Origin: Actinomycetota bacterium
GTDB taxonomy: Bacteria > Actinomycetota > Actinomycetes > S36-B12 > UBA5976
DNA: 29,093 nucleotides
Assembly (NCBI GenBank): GCA_947373075.1
Contig: CANBWF010000006.1
Location: forward strand, 1-29,093
Direction: 5' to 3'
Below are positions 1 to 8,251 of the stretch, piece by piece. Both the position numbers and the translations under genes were made by a program. Under the pieces are notes generated by a model that made no database searches, was not told the DNA's origin, and saw only the letters and a program-made list of their open reading frames with translations. Position 1 is the first letter of the stretch, and the number at the start of each line of letters is the position of its first letter.

Positions 1-290
1 ATAGTTGCTCGCTCGTAGCCGTAGTAGAGAAGTGAGAGCGAATCTTTGGCGTAGTAAGTCTCGTCAAATACCAGGGCGTGTGGTGTGCCAAGCCGTGGCA
101 GGCGAAGTATTGCTGCGATTAGCGTGGCTAATAGCGGTCCGAGCCAGCCAAGCCAGCCACCAACAAGTTCGCCAGTGCGTTCAAAAACAACAGAGGTAGT
201 GCTTTCGAAATTTTGCGGTTTTCTTGCACCATTTTTTGTAGCGGGCTTAGATTTACTCGGGGAGTTAACTGGTCGACGTTTTGTAGCCAT
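1..290 (-). CDS. pmt: Dolichyl-phosphate-mannose-protein mannosyltransferase, N-terminal part (cut by window edge)
   Basis: Reading the minus strand from the ATG at 290 gives an open frame to the window edge (96 residues). It has a basic, Lys/Arg/Pro/Ser-rich cytoplasmic N-terminus, a first membrane segment at about residues 48-60 and then RLPRLGTPHALVFDETYYAK. The FDETYYAK block in the first extracytoplasmic loop holds the acidic residues characteristic of GT39 protein O-mannosyltransferases. The family transfers mannose from polyprenyl-phosphate-mannose to secreted proteins at the membrane. Divergent placement from rsmI matches the actinobacterial Rv1002c/rsmI pair. No Shine-Dalgarno is seen; a -10-like TAACTT (298-303, minus strand) lies 7 nt before the ATG, suggesting a leaderless mRNA. 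The C-terminus is outside the window. Confidence 0.88.
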   Translation of the reverse strand, partial: MATKRRPVNSPSKSKPATKNGARKPQNFESTTSVVFERTGELVGGWLGWLGPLLATLIAAILRLPRLGTPHALVFDETYYAKDSLSLLYYGYERAT

Positions 291-337
291 ACCAACAAAG
301 TTACAGGGTAAGAGCCTTAATAGGGAATGATGGTCTC

Positions 338-1180
338 GTGTCTGGAACTCTTTTTCTCGCTGCCACTCCGATTGGCAATCCTGCAGACGCGTCGGCTCGA
401 TTGGTAGAGATCTTGCAATCAGCAGATATCGTTGCCGCTGAAGATTCCCGTCGGGCGGTGCGACTTTTGCGTGATTTAGACATAACTGCGCCTGGAAAAA
501 TCGTTTCATTTTACGATGCCGTTGAGGAAGCAAAGTCCGTCGATTTAGTTGCTGCTGTTCAAGCGGGCCAAACTGTCGTAGTCATTTCAGATGCAGGGAT
601 GCCAACAGTAAGCGATCCGGGATATCGCATTGTGCAGCATGCAATCAAAGCGGGAGTACTGGTGCGAGTTTTACCTGGACCATCTGCGGTCTTGGCTGCA
701 CTGGCGATAAGTGGTCTAGCCACAGACCGATTCACATTCGAAGGATTTTTGAATCGTAAGTCAGGCGCGCGGGTGCGCCAACTCAATGAATTGCAATTTG
801 AGCCTCGCACAATGGTCTTCTTTGAAGCTCCTCATCGATTAGCCGAAACCATAAGTGAGATGGCGCAGGTTTTTGGCGCAGACCGTCCGGCGGTTATTTG
901 CCGAGAATTGACTAAGACACATGAAGAAATAATTCGAGGTTCGCTCAGCGAACTCGAAACTTGGTGTTCGGGCGAAATCCTTGGCGAGATCACATTAGTT
1001 GTTTCAGGTGCTAGTCCTATTGATAACAGCGACCCAGAGCAGTGGATTGCGCTGACTCAGAGCCGTGTTGACTTAGGAATTTCGGTTCGTGATGCAGTTG
1101 CGGATGTTGCTGCTGAACTTAATGTGCCAAAGCGCGAGGTTTATGACGCCGTTATTAGTCACCGAAAAAAGGCTGATTAA
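338..1180 (+). CDS. rsmI: 16S rRNA (cytidine(1402)-2'-O)-methyltransferase RsmI
   Basis: This 280-residue protein is a tetrapyrrole-methylase-fold SAM enzyme that 2'-O-methylates C1402 in the ribosomal decoding centre. Recognisable blocks are the N-terminal LFLAATPIGNP, AEDSRR near residues 35-40, VVISDAGMPTVSDPGYRIV near 82-100, LPGPSAVLAALAISGL near 112-127 and FFEAPHRL near 161-168; length is normal for the family. The start is the GTG at 338, because the nearby ATGs at 327 and 330 are out of frame. A weak -10-like AATGAT at 326-331 lies 6 nt before it, so the gene may be leaderless. It is followed 33 nt later by metG and is divergent from pmt, as in other actinobacteria. Confidence 0.95.
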   Translation: MSGTLFLAATPIGNPADASARLVEILQSADIVAAEDSRRAVRLLRDLDITAPGKIVSFYDAVEEAKSVDLVAAVQAGQTVVVISDAGMPTVSDPGYRIVQHAIKAGVLVRVLPGPSAVLAALAISGLATDRFTFEGFLNRKSGARVRQLNELQFEPRTMVFFEAPHRLAETISEMAQVFGADRPAVICRELTKTHEEIIRGSLSELETWCSGEILGEITLVVSGASPIDNSDPEQWIALTQSRVDLGISVRDAVADVAAELNVPKREVYDAVISHRKKAD

Positions 1181-1200
1181 TTAACTAACGCAATTCGCTC

Positions 1201-1213
1201 TAGAATTAGTGCC
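1201..1213 (+). promoter_or_regulatory. Probable leaderless promoter of metG (-10 TAGAAT)
   Basis: TAGAAT at 1201-1206 is a near-consensus -10 box ending 7 nt before the metG ATG at 1214. Transcription would therefore begin at or next to the start codon. No purine-rich Shine-Dalgarno lies in between and no good -35 is visible. Confidence 0.5.
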
Positions 1214-2803
1214 ATGACAGTTTCAGCAGATAAAGCGTTTTATTTAACAACGCCTATTTATTACGTGAATGATGCCCCACACATCGGGCATGCGTACACA
1301 ACAGTTGCTGCTGATTTTGTTACTCGGTGGCATCGGTTGGCCCAGGAAGATGTTTGGTTTTTAACTGGAACTGACGAACACGGTCAGAAAGTCTTGCGGA
1401 CTGCGCAAGCAAATGGGGTTGCCCCGCAGCAGTGGGCTGACCGACTGGTTGAGTCAGCCTGGCTTCCGGTACTTGATGTAATCGATGTTGAGAACGATGA
1501 TTTCATTCGCACAACGCAAGAGCGTCACATTGTTCGAGTACAAAAATTCTTAACGCAGCTAAAAGATACTGGTCACATTGTTGAAGGAAAATACGAAGGG
1601 CCTTACTGTGTGGGCTGCGAAGAATTTAAACTTCCCGCTGACCTTGCGGAAAACGAATCTGGCGAACCGATTTGCCCAATCCATAGCAAGCCTGTTGAGC
1701 AAGTAAGTGAAACCAACTGGTTCTTTTCATTATCAAAATTCACTGAACAGTTAATCGCGCACTACGAAGCGAATCCACAAGCGATCCGACCAGCTTCGGC
1801 GTACAACGAAGTGATGTCATTTTTGAAATCTGGTTTACAGGATCTCTCAATCTCTAGATCCACCTTTGATTGGGGAATCCCGGTTCCTTGGGATACGAGC
1901 CAAGTTGTTTACGTTTGGTTTGATGCGCTACTTAACTACGCAACTGCAGTAGGGCTAGGTGACGAACCTGGAACTGAAGGTGCAGCAAAATTTGCTAAAA
2001 CTTGGCCAGCCGATGTGCACCTAGTTGGTAAAGATATTTTGCGTTTCCACGCTGTCATTTGGCCAGCAATGTTGATGGCTGCTGGCCTAGAGCTACCCAA
2101 GTGTGTTTACGCACATGGCTGGCTCTTGGTTGGTGGAGAGAAAATGAGCAAGAGCAAGTTAACTGGCATTTCTCCACAAAGCATCGTTGAGCTGATTGGT
2201 TCAGATGCATTCCGTTACTACTTCATGCGCGCAATTATTTTTGGTCAAGATGGTTCGTTCTCGTGGGAAGATTTGGTGGCGCGTTACACCTCAGAATTAG
2301 CCAATGGCCTTGGAAACTTAGCGAGTCGAGTACAAGCAATGGTTGGCAAGTACTGCGAAGGTAAATTGCCAGTACCTGGTGATCTAACTGAAGCAGACAA
2401 CTTGATCAAAGACCTTCTTACTAAAACAGTGGCTAAAGCTGATCGAGATATTAGAGATTTTGATTTTCAAAATGGAATCATGGCAGTCAAAGAATTCATT
2501 GATGCCGTTAACTTGTATGTGACGGAGCAACAACCGTGGGTGGTTGCAAAGGACGAGTCACAAACAGAACGCTTACACACGATTCTTTATGTGATTTGTG
2601 ATTCTCTTCGTGCGGTATCCACTTTGTACGCATCGCTCATGCCAAAAGCTATGAATTCACTCTGGAGTGACATTGGCGCTGTTGAATCCGGATTAACTCA
2701 GTCGATAACAACTGCAGGAAACTGGGGTCAATTAAAGCCGGGCGTGGTTATTACTAAGAGCGAATCACTTTTCCCGCGCATTGAAGAGCCTGAAACAATT
2801 TAA
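1214..2803 (+). CDS. metG: Methionyl-tRNA synthetase
   Basis: This cytoplasmic class I synthetase of 529 residues charges tRNA-Met with methionine. Visible are HIGH at 23-26, a zinc knuckle made by C132, C135, C154 and H157 (CVGC...CPIH, the one-zinc form), NWFF and VYVWFDALLNY in the catalytic core, and KMSKS at 310-314. An alpha-helical anticodon-binding domain follows; there is no C-terminal EMAP/Trbp111-like tRNA-binding extension, as is usual for actinobacterial enzymes. Its stop codon overlaps the stop of the convergent acyltransferase in the shared TTAA at 2800-2803. Confidence 0.97.
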   Translation: MTVSADKAFYLTTPIYYVNDAPHIGHAYTTVAADFVTRWHRLAQEDVWFLTGTDEHGQKVLRTAQANGVAPQQWADRLVESAWLPVLDVIDVENDDFIRTTQERHIVRVQKFLTQLKDTGHIVEGKYEGPYCVGCEEFKLPADLAENESGEPICPIHSKPVEQVSETNWFFSLSKFTEQLIAHYEANPQAIRPASAYNEVMSFLKSGLQDLSISRSTFDWGIPVPWDTSQVVYVWFDALLNYATAVGLGDEPGTEGAAKFAKTWPADVHLVGKDILRFHAVIWPAMLMAAGLELPKCVYAHGWLLVGGEKMSKSKLTGISPQSIVELIGSDAFRYYFMRAIIFGQDGSFSWEDLVARYTSELANGLGNLASRVQAMVGKYCEGKLPVPGDLTEADNLIKDLLTKTVAKADRDIRDFDFQNGIMAVKEFIDAVNLYVTEQQPWVVAKDESQTERLHTILYVICDSLRAVSTLYASLMPKAMNSLWSDIGAVESGLTQSITTAGNWGQLKPGVVITKSESLFPRIEEPETI

Positions 2804-4632
2804 GGTGCGCTCAGTGCATCTCGAATTATTTTTGCGAAAACTTTCGCGCCAGCATATGTCAGGTGCACTCCATCTGGCGTGAAGTACCCGCTGTGCCCAT
2901 GTGAAGCCACACGCCAGCTAGCCAATCGAACATTCTTATATTTTGGAAACAGCGCGTATACCATTTCATTTGTTTGGTGCATCCAAACTCGCGGAACTTG
3001 CACATCAACGACAACCACGCGTTTACGATCTTTCAATTGGTTCAAGATGGGTTCAAGGTCTTGTCGAGTAACTAGTCCATTAGTTCCCATGTGAATTACC
3101 ACAAAGTCTGAGAGTCGTCCTTCAGAGCGCCTAGTTTTGATGCGTTGCGCGATTTCCCAAGGTTGGCGACCAACAGCTGCATCAATGGACAAACTTTTCA
3201 GTGTGGCCTGCAAGGCAAACCGCCCGCTAAGCACTACGGAGTCGCCAAACACAACCACTTTGCCGTGGTTAACTGGCATGGCTCCGCTAGGTTTCACGCT
3301 CTTATGTGGCTTTGGCTGGCCCGACGGCTTCGGTCGGCTAGATGGTGTTGGAGGGGTAGATGGGTCAGTATCTATTGTCGTTATTCCACCGAATGCGGCG
3401 TCATTTGCTGCTGTTGGCATGGGCTGTTGGTAAACCGCAGTAATACAAAATATAAAACTGGTAGCGATTCCCAAGATGAAAACTAGTCGGAATGGGTTTG
3501 GTCGAGGCACCCCAAGTGTGCGCCAGCGGAGCCAAGTTTTCTTCAGCACGCCATTACGAATTGGAATTTCTAGATATCTATAGGAAATCGCACTAATTAA
3601 AAGTACTAATGCAATGCGTGTGCCAAGAACAATTGGTTCTGGCCAGTTAACATCAACGCCTGGGCGCAACAACATGAAGATTGGCCAGTGCCACAAATAA
3701 ATTCCATATGAACGCCGACCAAACCAGCGCAGTACAGAAACATCGAGCAGTCGACCCCAAATCAAGCCAGGATGAATACAGGCCAAAATCAGTCCGGCTG
3801 TGAGTAAGGAAACTATTAGGAATCCACTGCGGAAGAGTGACTCATCTAATTCGCCGACTCGCGTTATGTAGTAACCGAGTCCCGCAATACTGAAAAGTGC
3901 GAGCGCGTTAAGTGCAGTCTTTTTATCTGGCGTGATTTTCACATTGAACTTATCGGGACGAACAGCCGCAGCTAGTGCGCTACCAACTAGCAGACCCATT
4001 GCATGGGTATCGGTACCGAAATAAACCCGACTTGGATCGTGCGGAACAGGGAAGCCGTGCTTTATCGAAAGCCAGCGCATCCACAAGGTACTTGCCAATG
4101 CGCCAAGTCCGGCAAGCACAAAAATTGCACTTCGGAAGTGTCCGCGCAACCACTTGGTTTTAACACATGCCAGAACAACGAGTGGCCAAACTGCGTAATA
4201 CTGCTCCTCAATTGATAGCGACCATAAATGTTGCATCAGTGGCGGCCGGGAAATATTTACAAAGTAGGACTGGTTAAAAAATAGGTAGGACCAGTTCAAG
4301 ACGGAAGTTAAGGCCCATGGAAGATCTCGACGTACCCCATATGCTGCATCGGGAGCCCATGCCGCTGCGGCAATTACTACAAAAATCAAAATACTGATAA
4401 GTGCAGGCATGATTCGCCGTAATCGGCGTAAGTAAAAATTTGCCCGATCTAACGTTTTGGTGCGAGTAACTTCATCCAATAAAAGTGAAGTGATCAAAAA
4501 TCCAGATAAGACAAAGAAAATATCTACGCCAAGAAATCCGCCAGGTATCTGCCAAATTCCAGCATGGTAGAGCACAACGACTATGACTGCGATGCCACGG
4601 AGTCCATCGAGTCCGCTAAATCGCATGCGCAC
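2800..4632 (-). CDS. OafA/YrhL-type membrane acyltransferase with C-terminal SGNH domain
   Basis: The protein has 610 residues. The N-terminal ~380 form an acyltransferase_3 domain with about ten membrane segments; the signature GLRGIAVIVVVLYHAG carries the conserved His, followed by GGFLGVDIFFVLSGFLIT. A single further membrane segment near 385-405 leads to a Pro/Ser/Lys-rich linker (~420-450). The extracytoplasmic SGNH-hydrolase-like domain shows GDS at 463-465, GTNG at 516-519 and DGVH at 587-590. Such proteins O-acylate envelope glycans (peptidoglycan, teichoic acids, O-antigen, glycolipids); the substrate cannot be read from sequence. The GTG start at 4632 is favoured by AGGAG ending 5 nt upstream. 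It is divergent from tatD and appears to be an insertion in the otherwise conserved metG-tatD neighbourhood. Confidence 0.9.
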   Translation of the reverse strand: MRMRFSGLDGLRGIAVIVVVLYHAGIWQIPGGFLGVDIFFVLSGFLITSLLLDEVTRTKTLDRANFYLRRLRRIMPALISILIFVVIAAAAWAPDAAYGVRRDLPWALTSVLNWSYLFFNQSYFVNISRPPLMQHLWSLSIEEQYYAVWPLVVLACVKTKWLRGHFRSAIFVLAGLGALASTLWMRWLSIKHGFPVPHDPSRVYFGTDTHAMGLLVGSALAAAVRPDKFNVKITPDKKTALNALALFSIAGLGYYITRVGELDESLFRSGFLIVSLLTAGLILACIHPGLIWGRLLDVSVLRWFGRRSYGIYLWHWPIFMLLRPGVDVNWPEPIVLGTRIALVLLISAISYRYLEIPIRNGVLKKTWLRWRTLGVPRPNPFRLVFILGIATSFIFCITAVYQQPMPTAANDAAFGGITTIDTDPSTPPTPSSRPKPSGQPKPHKSVKPSGAMPVNHGKVVVFGDSVVLSGRFALQATLKSLSIDAAVGRQPWEIAQRIKTRRSEGRLSDFVVIHMGTNGLVTRQDLEPILNQLKDRKRVVVVDVQVPRVWMHQTNEMVYALFPKYKNVRLASWRVASHGHSGYFTPDGVHLTYAGAKVFAKIIRDALSAP

Positions 4633-4672
4633 TGGAGCTCCTACAAAATTTGTTCTCGTCTAGAGAGTTTCA

Positions 4673-4707
4673 TTAAGGCTAACTTAAACGCCCGCTAGCC
4701 TTAGAGT
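4673..4707 (+). promoter_or_regulatory. Leaderless promoter of tatD
   Basis: TTAAGG (4673-4678), a 17-nt spacer and TAGCCT (4696-4701) form a reasonable sigma-70/HrdB-type promoter. The -10 ends 6 nt before the GTG at 4708, so transcription should begin at the start codon. This favours the GTG over the in-frame ATG at 4720. Confidence 0.55.
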
Positions 4708-5529
4708 GTGGATGCGCTTATGTCAGTCGAACCTCTAGTGTCACCAGTGGTAGATACCCACTGTCATATGGATGTGCAATATGACGAGGACCACGTGCTC
4801 CCAAGTGTCAATGAGGCGATGGCCAGCGCACAAAGCGTTGGGGTAACCAAAGTGATCCAAGTCGGCTGTGATGTGGCTAGTTCGCAGTGGGCAAGTGAAG
4901 TTGCCTTGACTCATCCTGATGTCTGGGCTGCCGTGGCGCTGCATCCAAATGCGGCGGCGCATGATCCGGACCTTGAAAAATCCCTTAAAGTTATTGCCGA
5001 ATTAGCGAAATTGCCCCAAGTTCGGGCAATCGGGGAAACGGGCTTGGATTATTTCCGCACTGGCCCCGAGGGCATTGCTGCACAACACCAATCTTTTAAA
5101 CGGCACATCGAGATCGCTAAGGAGACTGGCAAGGCCCTAGTCATTCATGATCGAGATGCCCATGATGATGTAGTTCGGAGCTTGCTATCGGATGGAGCCC
5201 CCGAAACGGTAGTTTTCCATTGTTTTTCTGGCGGAGTTGAATTGGCAAGCATCTGTGCCGAGCATGGTTGGTACACCTCCTTTAGCGGAACTGTGACTTT
5301 CAAGAACGCGCCTGAGTTGCGCGAAGCAGCCAAAGTCATGCCACTGGAGCTGTTGCTTGTTGAGACCGATTCGCCATTCTTGACTCCCGTTCCATACCGC
5401 GGTCGGCCCAATGCTTCGACCCTGTTGCCACTGACGGTTAGGGCCATTTCACACGCTCGGGGCGCGTCGGAACAAGAAATTTGTGAGGCTCTTTTTTCAA
5501 ACGCTGCAAGGGTTTTTGGCCCTTTTTAG
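4708..5529 (+). CDS. tatD: TatD-family metal-dependent hydrolase (DNase)
   Basis: This 273-residue TIM-barrel amidohydrolase-superfamily protein shows all TatD metal ligands: DTHCHMD near the N-terminus (HxH), the glutamate of AIGETGLDYF, the histidine of VIHDRDAHDD, VFHCFSGG, and the aspartate of LLVETDSPFLTP, followed by PYRGRPN. TatD proteins are 3'-5' exonucleases acting on DNA or RNA and are linked to repair of oxidative damage and DNA turnover. The start is the GTG at 4708, at the predicted transcription start; ATG at 4720 is the alternative. The metG/tatD/rpfB/ksgA order is the actinobacterial standard, apart from the acyltransferase upstream. A terminator-like hairpin overlaps its stop codon. 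Confidence 0.95.
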   Translation: MDALMSVEPLVSPVVDTHCHMDVQYDEDHVLPSVNEAMASAQSVGVTKVIQVGCDVASSQWASEVALTHPDVWAAVALHPNAAAHDPDLEKSLKVIAELAKLPQVRAIGETGLDYFRTGPEGIAAQHQSFKRHIEIAKETGKALVIHDRDAHDDVVRSLLSDGAPETVVFHCFSGGVELASICAEHGWYTSFSGTVTFKNAPELREAAKVMPLELLLVETDSPFLTPVPYRGRPNASTLLPLTVRAISHARGASEQEICEALFSNAARVFGPF

Positions 5530-5536
5530 CATTTTT
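5508..5536 (+). terminator. Rho-independent terminator-like hairpin overlapping the tatD stop
   Basis: AAGGG (5508-5512) pairs with CCCTT (5520-5524) across a 7-nt loop, and a T-run follows directly (5523-5527), with another at 5532-5536. The hairpin lies inside the last codons of tatD. The stem is only five base pairs, so the call is moderate. Confidence 0.45.
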
Positions 5537-5540
5537 CGAC

Positions 5541-5571
5541 TTGCATTTGCCCCCCTAGTTCGGGTTACGGT
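5541..5571 (+). promoter_or_regulatory. Possible promoter of the G5/transglycosylase gene
   Basis: TTGCAT at 5541-5546 and TACGGT at 5566-5571 (19-nt spacer) resemble -35 and -10 boxes between the tatD terminator-like hairpin and the next gene. The C-run at 5550-5555 and TAGAGGGG at 5571-5578 could form an imperfect stem. The leader before the ATG at 5626 is under 60 nt, too short for the c-di-AMP (ydaO) riboswitch found upstream of some actinobacterial rpf genes. Confidence 0.3.
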
Positions 5572-5625
5572 AGAGGGGTACTTCCTCAAACGAATGTTTT
5601 GTTGCCTACTGTCTTGGAGACCTGT

Positions 5626-6447
5626 ATGAGTTCACGCGGACGTCGCCGCGCCCCAGCTCGTCATGCAAGCCCCAAGTCGCTTTCTAGATTTCTGGGCCCA
5701 ATCGCTGTTGGCGCAGTTTTAGTACTGGGCGGATCAGCTGCAACAGGCACCCCAGCAGTAGTTACCTCACAAACAGGTAACACTTTGGTTGCGTCTGGCT
5801 CACCGAGCAAGGTGCCTTCGACTAAGTCGACCCACGTAAAAGTTGTTACCGGAGTTCGGTCCATCCGAAATGTGACTACAGTCAAGCATTTTAAAGTTTC
5901 GAGCACAATTATTCACTCGGCAAGTGTTGAACGTGGCACCAAAATTTTACGCAGCAAAGGTGTCCGAGGAACCGTTCGTTATGTCTACCAGGTCAAAGTT
6001 TTAAAAGGTAAAACTATTGCCCGCACGTTAGTTGCAAAGAAAATTGTTAATAAAGCCAAGCCAGCTGTCTACATCGTCGGCACTGGTAAACCAGCGAAAC
6101 TAAATATTGATGTGAAGGCTGCGCAGGGTAATACTGGAACAGTTAAAGGCAACATGCAGTTCGCTCAGGTTTATATCGCCGAAAAGTACAACTGGAATCA
6201 AACTCAGTTCGGTTGCTTGGTTTCATTATGGAATCGAGAAAGCCACTGGAATCACGCAGCACGTAATCGCAATAGTGGTGCTTATGGAATTCCACAGGCA
6301 ATGCCTGGCAACAAGATGTCCCAGTTTGGTGCCGACTGGCAGACAAACCCAGTTACCCAAATTAAGTGGGGAGCTAACTACATCTCCCGTCGCTATAGCA
6401 CTCCTTGTGGCGCGTTGGAGCACTCAAATTCAACTGGCTGGTATTAA
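5626..6447 (+). CDS. Secreted G5-domain protein with lytic-transglycosylase-like domain, at the rpfB position
   Basis: From the ATG at 5626 (GGAGA 5-10 nt upstream) the protein has 273 residues. A basic N-terminus rich in Arg and a hydrophobic segment at about 22-41 form a signal peptide or anchor. A G5-like domain spans about 79-152 (ending VYIVGTG), and a C-terminal SLT-like domain about 175-273. In the latter RESHWNHAARNRNSGAYGIP holds the likely catalytic Glu205 and the GIPQA motif; Cys197 and Cys261 could form a disulfide. The end STGWY is typical of short actinobacterial transglycosylases. It probably cleaves peptidoglycan in the wall. Position between tatD and ksgA is that of rpfB, but I see no Rpf domain. 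An upstream in-frame TTG at 5599 has weaker support. Confidence 0.85.
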   Translation: MSSRGRRRAPARHASPKSLSRFLGPIAVGAVLVLGGSAATGTPAVVTSQTGNTLVASGSPSKVPSTKSTHVKVVTGVRSIRNVTTVKHFKVSSTIIHSASVERGTKILRSKGVRGTVRYVYQVKVLKGKTIARTLVAKKIVNKAKPAVYIVGTGKPAKLNIDVKAAQGNTGTVKGNMQFAQVYIAEKYNWNQTQFGCLVSLWNRESHWNHAARNRNSGAYGIPQAMPGNKMSQFGADWQTNPVTQIKWGANYISRRYSTPCGALEHSNSTGWY

Positions 6448-6456
6448 TCCAACGAC

Positions 6457-7308
6457 ATGTCGGAAAAATTCCTTGGCGCAACTCAGATTCGCCAACTTGC
6501 AAGTTCATTAGATCTATCTCCAACCAAAAAGTGGGGACAGAACTTTGTTATTGACCCTAATACTGTTAGGCGCATCGTTGATGTCAGTGGCGTAACGGCC
6601 GACGATGATGTAATTGAGATTGGACCGGGGTTAGGTTCACTAACCGTCGGGTTATTGTCGGCAGCAAATTCGGTAGTCGCGGTAGAAATTGATGAACGTC
6701 TGGCTACACAGTTACCGAAAACAATTCTTGAACTAGATAAAGACTTGGCGCAAAAGCTAATCGTCCTGAATGCCGATGCGTTAAAGCTTGCGGACCTTCC
6801 AACCCAAGCAACCAAGTTGGTGGCTAATTTGCCGTACAACATTTCAGTTCCTGTGATTCTGCACTTCTTGGAGAAGTTTCCTAGCATTCGCGAAGTTCTG
6901 GTCATGGTTCAGGCAGAAGTCGGCGAACGTCTGGCAGCTGGCCCGGGTTCTAAAATTTATGGTGTTCCTAGTGTTAAAGCCCGTTTCTATGGTGAGGTAA
7001 CCCAAGTTGCCACAATCAGTAGGCAAATTTTCTGGCCGGTGCCAAATGTTGATTCTGTTCTTGTGCGCATTATTCGCCATCAAGAATCTCCAGACTTGGC
7101 TATGAAACAGCAGCTTTTCTCGGTAGTGGATGCTGCCTTTAGTCAACGACGCAAAACACTTCGATCAGCCCTAAGTTCGTTCCTAGGGGGATCGGCTCGA
7201 GTAGATGCAGTGTTGGCACACGCTGGAGTAAATTCAGGTTTACGCGGCGAGCAACTAGATATCGACGCTTTTTTAGCGATATCGAAGGCAGCGCAGCAAG
7301 TAAAGTGA
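6457..7308 (+). CDS. rsmA: 16S rRNA (adenine(1518)-N6/adenine(1519)-N6)-dimethyltransferase
   Basis: KsgA/RsmA (283 residues) dimethylates two adjacent adenines in helix 45 of 16S rRNA and acts as a late checkpoint in 30S assembly. The N-terminal KKWGQNFVIDP (24-34), the SAM-binding EIGPGLGSLT (54-63), VEIDE at 76-80 and the catalytic NLPYN at 124-128 are all present; length is typical. The ATG at 6457 lies 9 nt after the previous stop. ispE begins 4 nt after its stop, so the two are probably co-transcribed. Confidence 0.96.
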   Translation: MSEKFLGATQIRQLASSLDLSPTKKWGQNFVIDPNTVRRIVDVSGVTADDDVIEIGPGLGSLTVGLLSAANSVVAVEIDERLATQLPKTILELDKDLAQKLIVLNADALKLADLPTQATKLVANLPYNISVPVILHFLEKFPSIREVLVMVQAEVGERLAAGPGSKIYGVPSVKARFYGEVTQVATISRQIFWPVPNVDSVLVRIIRHQESPDLAMKQQLFSVVDAAFSQRRKTLRSALSSFLGGSARVDAVLAHAGVNSGLRGEQLDIDAFLAISKAAQQVK

Positions 7309-7312
7309 CCTT

Positions 7313-8218
7313 GTGAAACATTCCATAACTGTTCGCGTGCCAGGCAAAGTGAATGTTTATCTTGGTGTTGGCCCACGAGAATTTAGTGGCTTTCACAACC
7401 TAGCCACGGTTTTTCAATCAGTAAATATTTACGACGAAATAACCGTCGAGGATTCAGATGATTTTGAAATTGTTGCTGAAGGAAATTTTGCCGAACGAAT
7501 ACCAACAGATAAATCAAACTTAGTTTGGGCTGCGGCAAAATTAGTTGCAGCAGCATGTGGCCGTGATCCTAAAGTGAAAATCACAATCAACAAGTCAATA
7601 CCTATTGCAGCTGGCATGGCAGGTGGCAGCGCTGATGCTGCTGCAACTTTATTGGCTTGTGATGCCTTGTGGCACGCGGATATTCCACGAGATCAGCTCG
7701 ATGCCATGGCTGGCGAACTAGGTTCGGATGTGCCTTTCATGTTGCATGGCGGCTGCGCAATCGGAACAAGTCGTGGCGATGTCTTAGCGCCGGTAATGAC
7801 GCGTGGAAGCTTTCACTGGGTGTTTGGCACATTCAACGATGGGCTTTCTACCGCGGCGGTATACGAACGAACTGACAATCTTCGCGGCCCTGATTTTGAC
7901 TCAGCGCCAAATGTTCCGGTTGAAGTTTTGGCCGCAATAACCCAAGGTGACGCAGTAGCGCTCGGCGCGCTTCTTCGTAATGATTTGCAAACTGCAGCCA
8001 TCACAATGAAGCCAGCTTTGGCTTCTGCTCTCGAGTTTGGGTTAGATCATGGTGCGTTGGGAGCAATTATTTCGGGCAGTGGCCCTACTTGCGCATTTCT
8101 AGTCAAGGATGAAAAAGCAGCAATTGATTTAGTAGTTGCGCTTTCTAGTTCTGGCTTGGTTGATCAAGCGGTTAGAGCGCATGGACCAGTGCATGGGGCT
8201 AGAACCCTAGCGCGTTAA
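7313..8218 (+). CDS. ispE: 4-diphosphocytidyl-2-C-methyl-D-erythritol kinase
   Basis: IspE (301 residues) is a GHMP kinase that phosphorylates CDP-methylerythritol in the MEP route to isoprenoids, including the polyprenyl-phosphate carriers of wall synthesis. It starts VRVPGKVNVYLGVG and shows the ATP-binding glycine-rich motif PIAAGMAGGSADAA at 97-110 (the usual GLGGGS appears as GMAGGS). ELGSDVPFMLHGG follows, and ISGSGPTCAFLV is motif 3 near the C-terminus. The start is the GTG at 7313, only 4 nt after ksgA, indicating translational coupling as in other actinobacteria. Confidence 0.95.
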   Translation: MKHSITVRVPGKVNVYLGVGPREFSGFHNLATVFQSVNIYDEITVEDSDDFEIVAEGNFAERIPTDKSNLVWAAAKLVAAACGRDPKVKITINKSIPIAAGMAGGSADAAATLLACDALWHADIPRDQLDAMAGELGSDVPFMLHGGCAIGTSRGDVLAPVMTRGSFHWVFGTFNDGLSTAAVYERTDNLRGPDFDSAPNVPVEVLAAITQGDAVALGALLRNDLQTAAITMKPALASALEFGLDHGALGAIISGSGPTCAFLVKDEKAAIDLVVALSSSGLVDQAVRAHGPVHGARTLAR

Positions 8219-8251
8219 TGCTTTTAGGCGTCCAAGAAATAAACAACCATT

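Noticed and set aside
1..330. Plus-strand frames at 5-199 and 85-330
   Set aside because: The minus strand encodes a clear PMT N-terminus with the FDETYYAK motif, so these are shadows.
3145..3486. 113-residue plus-strand frame inside the acyltransferase gene
   Set aside because: It has unlikely composition (runs of Trp, Arg, Cys) and mirrors the Pro/Ser linker of the real gene on the other strand.
5530..5625. c-di-AMP (ydaO) riboswitch before the rpfB-position gene
   Set aside because: Expected in some actinobacteria, but the gap is under 100 nt and contains no matching conserved core.
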